Shown here in pieces: positions 56,899 through 64,000 of a stretch of DNA of 64,000 nt; the first letter of the stretch is position 1, and each line of letters starts with the position of its first letter. Both the position numbers and the translations under genes were made by a program. Under the pieces are notes generated by a model. It saw nothing but the letters and a program-made list of their open reading frames with translations. It made no database searches and was not told where the DNA came from. This DNA comes from Mixophyes australis (lineage: Eukaryota > Chordata > Amphibia > Anura > Limnodynastidae): positions 161,198,727 to 161,262,726 of the forward strand of contig JAVHZZ010000004.1 in assembly GCA_036250195.1 (NCBI GenBank), written 5' to 3'.

Positions 56899-57750
56899 TG
56901 TCACGGCTCTGGAGGTTTTTTGCAGGTCCCTTGCCTCTACTATAGAGGATGGTGGAGGCAGAACACAATGATATTCTCAGGATAAGTTCACGGCTACAAG
57001 CATCAATAATAACACAGGAGAAAGTAGTAGTGCTGCAACGTAGTGTATTGAATGTTGGTACAACAGGAAGGAAATAGATATATATATTGGCAGAGATGAA
57101 TACACAGCAATTCGTAGTAATGTAGACACAATTTACATATGCTACTTCATAGTCGGTAACCCTTGGCAACAGCATGAGATGAGAGGATATACAGTTCAAC
57201 GCAGTGATGATAAACAAGAACACTAGGATCCAATAGAGAACCACACAGCAGATGAATGTGAATCACTGGTACAGCTTACAGTCCAAACAGAGTAGTATAT
57301 AGAACTTAGCTGATCCGAGAGTAGAGATGACTCAACATAGCAGGTGGTACTGGAATCACTGATTCTTATTAAGTAGAGCAGTAAGCGTTAAACATCACCC
57401 AAGGACTTGGATGAACACTGCTACTTCTAGGCAACATTCTACTGCATGTGTCAGAGACGTGAGTAGTATCTGAATCATGCGTGGAACTACAGGTAGCAGG
57501 ATTCGTTGTAACTGCAATGGTAAGTTCACTGTAGTATGGAGCAACTGAACAGAGACACGCAACTTGAGCCCAAGTACTAGCCACCGGCACAACAAGTAGT
57601 TCACAATAACAGTCCAGTAACCAGGTAACAGCAGAGTAAGGATAACCCGTGTCAGACGTGGAACTACAGGTGACAGGTAACTTGATAGTAGCTCTAACAG
57701 CGAGATGCAGCGATCTTAGCCAGCCAGCAGTAAAGTTGCCCGGGATTTAA
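56899..57750 (-). repeat. truncated gypsy LTR-like remnant
   Basis: On the minus strand it ends GAGCCGTGACA (plus 56899), like the sushi LTRs, and has TTTAAAT about 57745. Only about 30 bp of upstream sequence is left before the Helitron helicase frame begins, so U3 is missing. No paired LTR. Confidence 0.5.
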
Positions 57751-57772
57751 AGAATTTTAAGACACAACTTTG

Positions 57773-58411
57773 TTACAAAGTGTTTTTTTGAGTTTGAAGA
57801 GACCAGTTACTGGATGAAGCGGCATTAAACCATTCCCAATATTTAACAAATGACTGACCGTCCATTGTGTTGCCATGCAGAGAAACCCTCATATCTGTGG
57901 TTAGTCGCAAAGTGCGAACATGCCTGCAAAGATGTGATGATTTAAGGCATGCATTAATTTTATCCGCCATTGTTCCTTTTGGAATGACCGGCAATGTTTG
58001 TCGAAAATCTCCAGCCAATACAACAGTGACTCCACCCATTAGTAAATCATTGCCTCTTAAAAATTGAAGTGTTTGATTGAGGGCCTGTAAAGCATTTTTG
58101 TGTGACATGGTGCATTCATCCCATACAATGACCTGACATTGCTGCAGAATCTGAGCTTTTTCTGTTCGTTTAGTGATATTGCAGACGGGAGTTTCACTTC
58201 GGGCCAGATTAAGCGGTAACTTGAAAGCTGAATGTGCTGTTCTTCCACCAGGGAGCAAAGTTGCAGCAATTCCAGAAGAGGCCACAGCAATAGCTATCTT
58301 GGAATGTACTCGAATTTTAGCAAGTAACAACTTGATGAGAAACGTCTTACCTGTTCCTCCGGGTACATCCAGAAAACATATATTTCCCCTTTTTTTTGGA
58401 ACTTCTTCCAA
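57773..58411 (-). pseudogene. Helitron helicase fragment (PIF1-like)
   Basis: About 212 codons of a rolling-circle transposon helicase. Walker A GGTGKT is at residues 18-23 and Walker B WDEC at 97-100; VASSGIAATLLPGGRTAHSA and LAGDFRQTLPVIPKG are further PIF1-family motifs. The open frame continues upstream into the adjoining satellite (the coordinate start is not a true ATG), and it stops at the LTR junction. Rep/HUH endonuclease and helicase C-terminal motifs are absent, so it is a truncated copy. Confidence 0.88.
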
Positions 58412-58414
58412 GAC

Positions 58415-59868
58415 ATTGTTCCAGACATTCCAGAGTTATGGTCGTTTTAGATGATTTTTAGTTGTTACCCCCCTCGCCACCCCCACTCTTAGGAGTGCTA
58501 GGGGTGTCTTGCCCCCACAATATTTGTTGTCAGACTGTAAGTCATATGTGTACCAGGTTTGGTGTAAATTGTTCCAGACATTCCAGAGTTATGGTCGTTT
58601 TCGATGATTTTTAGGTGTTACCCCCCTCGCCACCTCCACCCTTAGGAGTGCTAGGGGTGTCTTGCCCCCACAATATTTGTTGTCAGACTGTAAGTCATAT
58701 GTGTACCAGGTTTGGTGTAAATTGTTCCAGACATTCCAGAGTTATGGTCGTTTTCGATGATTTTTAGGTGTTACCCCCCTCGCCACCCCCACCCTTAGGA
58801 GTGCTAGGGGTGTCTTGCCCCCACAATATTTGTTGTCAGACTGTTAGTCATATGTGTACCAGGTTTGGTGTAAATTGTTCTAGACATTCCAGAGTTATGG
58901 TCGTTTTCGATGATTTTTAGGTGTTACCCCCCTCGCCACCCCCACCCTTAGGAGTGCTAGAGGTGTCTTGCCCCCACAATATTTGTTGTCAGACTGTAAG
59001 TCATATGTGTACCAGGTTTGGTGTAAATTGTTCCAGACATTCCAGAGTTATGGTCGTTTTCGATGATTTTTAGGTGTTACCCCCCTCGCCACCCCCACCC
59101 TTAGGAGTGCTAGGGGTGTCTTGCCCCCACAATATTTGTTGTCAGACTGTAAGTCATATGTGTACCAGGTTTGGTGTAAATTGTTCCAGACATTCCAGAG
59201 TTATGGTCGTTTTCGATGATTTTTAGGTGTTACCCCCCTCGCCACCCCCACCCTTAGGAGTGCTAGGGGTGTCTTGCCCCCACAATATTTGTTGTCAGAC
59301 TGTAAGTCATATGTGTACCAGGTTTGGGGTAAATTGTTCCAGACATTCCAGAGTTATGGTAGTTTTCGATGATTTTTAGGTGTTACCCCCCTCGCCACCC
59401 CCACCCTTAGGAGTGCTAGGGGTGTCTTGCCCCCACAATATTTGTTGTCAGACTGTAAGTCATATGTGTACCAGGTTTGGTGTAAATTGTTCCAGACATT
59501 CCAGAGTTATGGTCGTTTTCGATGATTTTTAGGTGTTACCCCCCTCGCCACCCCCACCCTTAGGAGTGCTAGGGGTGTCTTGCCCCCACAATATTTGTTG
59601 TCAGACTGTAAGTCATATGTGTACCAGGTTTGGTGTAAATTGTTCCAGACATTCCAGAGTTATGGTCGTTTTCGATGATTTTTAGGTGTTACCCCCCTCG
59701 CCACCCCCACCCTTAGGAGTGCTAGGGGTGTCTTGCCCCCACAATATTTGTTGTCAGACTGTAAGTCATATGTGTACCAGGTTTGGTGTAAATTGTTCCA
59801 GACTTTCCAGAGTTATGGTCGTTTTCGATGATTTTTAGGTGTTACCCCCCTCGCCACCCCCACCCCGT
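58415..59868 (-). repeat. 153-bp satellite, about 9.5 copies
   Basis: Anchors AGAGTTATGG at 58432, 58585 and 58738 show an exact 153-bp period, which continues to 59868. Units differ by only one to a few bases (for example near 59342). Each unit includes CCCCCCTCGCCACC, CACAATATTTGTTGTCAG and TGTGTACCAGGTTTGG. Confidence 0.95.
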
Positions 59869-60019
59869 AATGAATTTCAATTTTAAATTTTTTTAGTTGC
59901 CTCCGTCATGTTTTAATACACTCGTATGCAAAATTTTATGATCTTCGCTTGAAAAATGTGGATTTGTATAGAAAGACAGATAGAAGGACAGAAGGACAAA
60001 TTTTCTCTTTTATATATTA

Positions 60020-60077
<58 letters not shown>
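60020..60077. repeat. TA microsatellite
   Basis: About 28 TA repeats adjoining the Helitron-like end. Confidence 0.9.
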
Positions 60078-60081
<4 letters not shown>

Positions 60082-62143
60082 TTATTCAGCAAGAAGAGAT
60101 TTATTGACATGAAAGTGTAAATTAACATCTACCAAATTAGCTGCTTTTCTGTAGTGACCACTCTTAAGTTGCCAGTCAGCAAGGCAATGGATAGTACAAC
60201 ACATAACACACTTCCACTGACTACAGCAAATGTATTTTAGGATTTGGTAACAGGCATTTTACAAGTTACATCCATGGTCATCAGAAAGGGAGACTTGAAC
60301 AGGGTCTTGTGTCAAAGAGAGAATGATTGGATCTTTGCACTGAATTCTATGATGCTAAACGGTATCAATGAGACAATTAGCATGTGTTGATATATGAAGT
60401 GCAATATACATAGTGTAAGGAGATAGCTTTATTTTCTCCCTTGAAATGCTCATATTTTGTTTATTAAAAAAACAGAAAACTTTTCTCCATATTCTTGACT
60501 AATATCAGGATACCAGGGTGTTAGGATGAGAGCCCACTAGGTAACCCTGGTATCTAGGGGTTCAGGAATGCTTAGACAAAGACAGAAAGATGATACAAAA
60601 TATCTTTAATGCAGATGGCAGAAAAATTGTAGTCAATAGCAAAACTATAAGGTGGACATACTACATTAACACCCAAGTGATCACCACCCTTCAAACATCA
60701 CCTAACAGCATCCCAATGTAATTTGTTCCTCAACTGCTACATACAATACAGTATATTCTTTAACTGGGCCAAGCTGTATAAAGACATTCACTGACCAGGT
60801 TGTTCTTAGCTAGTGGTCCTGATGCAGTTGCCAGAACAACTGCAAGGAAGGTACACTAGTATACTGGGAACGATTGTGGTTCCCCGGCCAAGCTGTTATT
60901 TCCTATACAGTTTACTAAAAGCACACATTTTACCCATTTGAGTCTATGGGGATTCTGAACTGACTAAGCTGCAAAAGAGGTCCCGGGCCAAGTCTACTCT
61001 CATAGACTCCTATAGCAATTTCCCGACAAAGCTGTCAGCTCAACAGATGCTGTTAACAATTCCTGGCCAAGTTGCTGTTGCACTCCTGTATCTTGTGGGT
61101 CCCAGCTGCTTACCCTATGCTCTCTACTGATGTGGTAGGGACTAGTCACCCTACTACAGTAGACATACCTGGTGAGACAGACCCACTAGTAGCTCTGATA
61201 GAGCAGAGTTTTCCTGTAGTCCAATGCTCTGTTGAAGTAGCGAATGAGGAGCAGGGTTTACCACAGCAAAGATGGTTGAGCTGGTAAGGGACAACATTAA
61301 CACCAGGCTCATTAGAACCATGAACACACTCAGCTCTCCCTGCACTGCTCTCTTAAGCTGTAAAGTTTTCTACGATAATAATCAAACCCTGCAGGATTAT
61401 GTCCAGGTCAACTGCATCAGCATTAATCCAGGATGAGTTTAGGGGTTGGAGATGGACTGGGGTCAAGATCATCGCCATGTGTGCTTCTTCCCTCCTGGCA
61501 TGATGGCTCAAATCTGCTAAAGCTGAGGGGAGTACAATGGTGTTTAAAATTGGTTAATGAAGATCCCAATACCTGGTTCTTGGGAGCAATTCCTCATTTT
61601 ATCCGCTAACAAGCTTTTCTGGTTTTGCAAGGTCTTCAGAGTCTGCTGGATTCCTGTTTGCTCGAAGAGATGGGTAATGAAAAAAAAAAATGAGTAATGG
61701 AAAAAAAAATTCTAGTCCACTGTAAAAATTGCGATAAATATATGTAACCCACCTGTTCTATCTAAGAGCAAGGTGGGTCTCTTTCATTCCATCCTACTGC
61801 CGTTAGTCCAAGGATACCCCAATGTGATTAATAAACATTTGAAAAATTACATGATGTCAAAACAAACTGTTCATATGTGCACAAAACATTATAAAGTGAC
61901 AGATGGGAAATGGTGCATGTCAGACCCATCTTGTTATAACTAGGTAAATGTCAAATTTGTTTGTATAAGGCTCAGATAAAGAGATATTGACACCCAGTTG
62001 GATGGAATGTCGACAGCAGTTACTATAACTTAACATAATTAAAACACAAATAGGTAAACAATGTTAATATCCAATACGATATCACATATAATAACATCCT
62101 AAGATGCCTAATCACTAACTGAACAACTCCATGGAACGTCATC
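60078..62143. other. unassigned
   Basis: No coding similarity or repeat boundaries could be supported. A run of CCAAGCTG/GGCCAAG motifs recurs between 60770 and 61080 without clear period. Confidence 0.4.
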
Positions 62144-62459
62144 CAGGGCCGGATTTACCGCTAGGCAACCTAGGCACCTGCCTAGGGCCAAGGGGCTTTC
62201 AGGGTTCCCAGAACGGGGGGGGGGGAGACAAGAGAAAAAATAAATAAAATTGTGGCCCCTCCCCTGACTCGCAGCACTCCCCCCCTCCCCCGCACCGCAG
62301 GGAAAGGCTAGTGTGGTGGCTGGTCTCCTCCCTCCTCTGTGTGGCCTGCTCTGTGTCACATGGGATGTGCACCACATGACAGGTGCCATCCCATGTGTGA
62401 AGAGAGGGAAGAGTGCACAGCTCCTGGATAGAAAAAGGTAAGTTGGGGGGATTGTAGTA

Positions 62460-62503
<44 letters not shown>

Positions 62504-63208
62504 TATGTGTGTGTGTGTGTGTAGGGGCCACTGTGTGTGTGTCTGTATTATGTGTGTGTGTGAGATGCCACTGTGTGTGTGTGTGTGTGTGTAGGGGCCA
62601 CTGTGTGTGTGTGTGTATTATGTGTGTGTGTGTGTGTGTGTGAGGGGCCACTGTGTGTGTTTGAATTATGTGTGTGTGTGTGTGAGGGGCCACTGTGTGT
62701 GTGTGTGTATTGTGTGTGTGTGTGTGTGAGATGCCACTGTGTGTGTGTGTGTATTATGTGTGTGTGTGTGTGTGAGGGGCCCCTGTGTGTGTGTATTATG
62801 TGTGTGTGTGAGGTGCCACTGTGTGTGTGTGTGTATTATGTGTATGTGGGAGGGGCTACTGTGTGTGTGTGTATTTGTGTGTGTGAGGGGCCAATGTGTG
62901 TGTGTGTGTATTATGTGTGTGTGTGGGGCCACTGTGTGTGTGTGTGTGTATTATGTGTGTGTGAGAGGGGCCACTGTGTGTGTATTATGTGTGTATGTGA
63001 GGGGCCACTGTGTGTGTATTATGTGTGTGTGTGAGGGGCCACTGTGTGTGTGTATTATGTGTGTGTGTGAGGGGCCACTGTGTGTGTGTATTATGTGTGA
63101 GGAGCCACTGTGTGTGTGTATTATGTGAGTGTGTGAGGGGCCACTGTGTGTGTGAAGGGGGAAACCAATATTTTGCCTAGGGCCCCATGAGGTCTAAATC
63201 CAGCTCTG
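62144..63208 (+). mobile_element. hAT element filled with GT repeats
   Basis: The ends are CAGGGCCGGATTTA and, inverted, CAGAGCTGGATTTA. The flanks ACGTCATC (62136-62143) and ATGTCATC (63209-63216) match at 7 of 8. Subterminal CTAGGCACCTGCCTAGGGC and GCCTAGGGCCCCAT are inverted. No transposase. Confidence 0.85.
62460..63150 (+). repeat. compound (GT)n minisatellite
   Basis: About seventeen units of 30-45 bp made of (GT)n, ATTATGTGTGTG and GAGGGGCCACTG. It expanded from the hAT interior. Cys/Val and His/Thr open frames here are compositional. Confidence 0.9.
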
Positions 63209-63309
63209 ATGTCATCACAAGGGATAGTTATGAATATCTCAGAATTGTGACCTCTACCACACAGAAAACATTCTTTACTCAAACCTGGGGGTAATTGTAT
63301 GTGTGAGAT

Positions 63310-64000
63310 TGCCAGCGTGTTTAAATCGCGGCAAATCACGGGTGTTTACCGACGAGTTTTGGAAAAAAAAACCTGAAATGTATCAAGCTGCGATTTTGAC
63401 ACTGAAGTTCAAAATTGCTGGTCATCTCTGGCGATTTTGTGTGATGTAAACACTCCCGAGATTAGCTAACTCTCCTGTGTTTGGCAAACTCTCCTGTGTT
63501 GTAACAATGAGTTGTAAACACATCACTGTTATACTGCCCCTGTCATACAGCTGCCGGAGCTCCTGCTTAACCCTATCGGGGGGACACCATGCAAAATTTT
63601 TCCCCGATTTTCACGGGACCAGCACTAGTCAGGCAGCACTAGGGTTAAGCCTGAGTAGCGGGGGGACCACACGCTTTTTTTTTTCAACTTTTATCTTTTC
63701 TTTACAGTTTTAACACTGCCAGAGCAGTGTAACAGTGATCTGTTTGTACAACACACTGCTATCAAGCAGCGTGTTGTATCTGGCGTGTTTTGAAGCAAAC
63801 TCTCCTGAGTTTGCTAACTCGCAGCTTCATACATTGGAGACTTGTATAGCTCCAGTGGCAAACAGTCGGGAGTTTGATCTCTGGCGATTTTGCAAATAGC
63901 GATTTTGACAGAAGCACAACTCTGGTGATTTTGCATTAAATCTCAGCTTCATACATCGGCGAGTTTCAACTCTCCCGAGAAAATCGCTGAAAACGGCAAA
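63310..64000 (+). repeat. interspersed repeat shared with 18640-19060, runs off the window
   Basis: TATCGGGGGGACACCATGC, GGCAGCACTAGGGTTAA and a T run parallel 18650-18760. Flanking sequence has many GCGATTTT and CTCTCCTG-type motifs in both orientations. The end lies beyond the window. Confidence 0.6.

Larger units (their letters stand above)
57773..60015 (-). mobile_element. Helitron remnant with internal satellite
   Basis: The helicase fragment, a 153-bp satellite and an AT-rich flank ending near 60015 (CTTTTATATATTAG on plus) appear to form one unit. On the minus strand the flank would begin TCTAATATATAAAAG, consistent with the TC start of Helitrons, but the opposite CTRR end is missing. 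Confidence 0.6.

Noticed and set aside
56899..57777. Complete solo LTR with TGTAACAAAG start at 57777
   Set aside because: The implied flanks (CACTT and GTTCA) do not match and U3 would be only about 30 bp; the start coincides with the helicase stop codon.
58415..59868. CRISPR-like array
   Set aside because: The 153-bp units are directly adjacent with no unique spacers, and the context is eukaryotic.
62199..63128. Cys/Val and His/Thr-rich proteins near the window end
   Set aside because: Translation of the GT minisatellite in the hAT element.

Overview
The window looks like a repeat-dense stretch of a vertebrate nuclear genome, most likely an anuran amphibian. That is an inference from the repeat mix: Tf1/sushi-type Ty3/gypsy chromoviruses, several hAT elements without transposase, a Tx1/L1-like LINE, an L2 LINE with a tRNA-headed SINE sharing its tail, and a Helitron. 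No complete host gene, tRNA or rRNA was recognised. One 107-bp stretch (8887-8993, minus) has the look of a host exon but could not be identified.

Layout. 1312-5577 is a very young LTR retrotransposon (414-bp LTRs differing at 2 positions, CCTAG target duplication) without pol; its single 1099-codon ORF carries seven consecutive in-frame tandem-repeat arrays between a degenerate Gag zinc knuckle and a capsid-like domain. 10039-11845 holds hAT-like ends and minisatellites. 11846-17807 is a decayed sushi-type gypsy element (plus strand), split by a 1.56-kb hAT element with a perfect 8-bp target duplication. 19675-22770 is a decayed L1 ORF2 broken by a related hAT and other insertions. 24520-25417 is a large inverted repeat carrying a CCCGGG-rich TIR element. 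25545-38361 is a mosaic of hAT ends, a Tc1-like fragment, three SINE copies, two other LTR-element fragments, a solo-LTR-like block and a LINE 3' end. 40238-47836 is a nearly complete sushi-type chromovirus (minus strand, 1.68-kb LTRs, GCTGC target duplication) with one stop codon in pol. 48048-51716 is a hAT element with a second hAT nested in it. 54130-57750 holds two LTR remnants and an L2 fragment. 57773-60015 is a Helitron remnant containing about 9.5 copies of a 153-bp satellite. 62144-63208 is another hAT element filled with GT repeats.

How the parts relate. The two well-preserved LTR elements (1312-5577 and 40238-47836) share an unusual cis-signal architecture: a purine tract ending GGGGGTAC just before the 3' LTR, LTRs ending in GTGACA, and, two bases inside the 5' LTR, a primer-binding site that is complementary not to a tRNA but to LTR sequence about 30 bp downstream of a TATA box, as expected for Tf1/sushi self-priming. 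The pol-less repeat-rich element is therefore probably mobilised in trans by sushi-type elements like the one at 40238. All calls are by eye, from translations and matching of ends and target duplications; no database search was possible.
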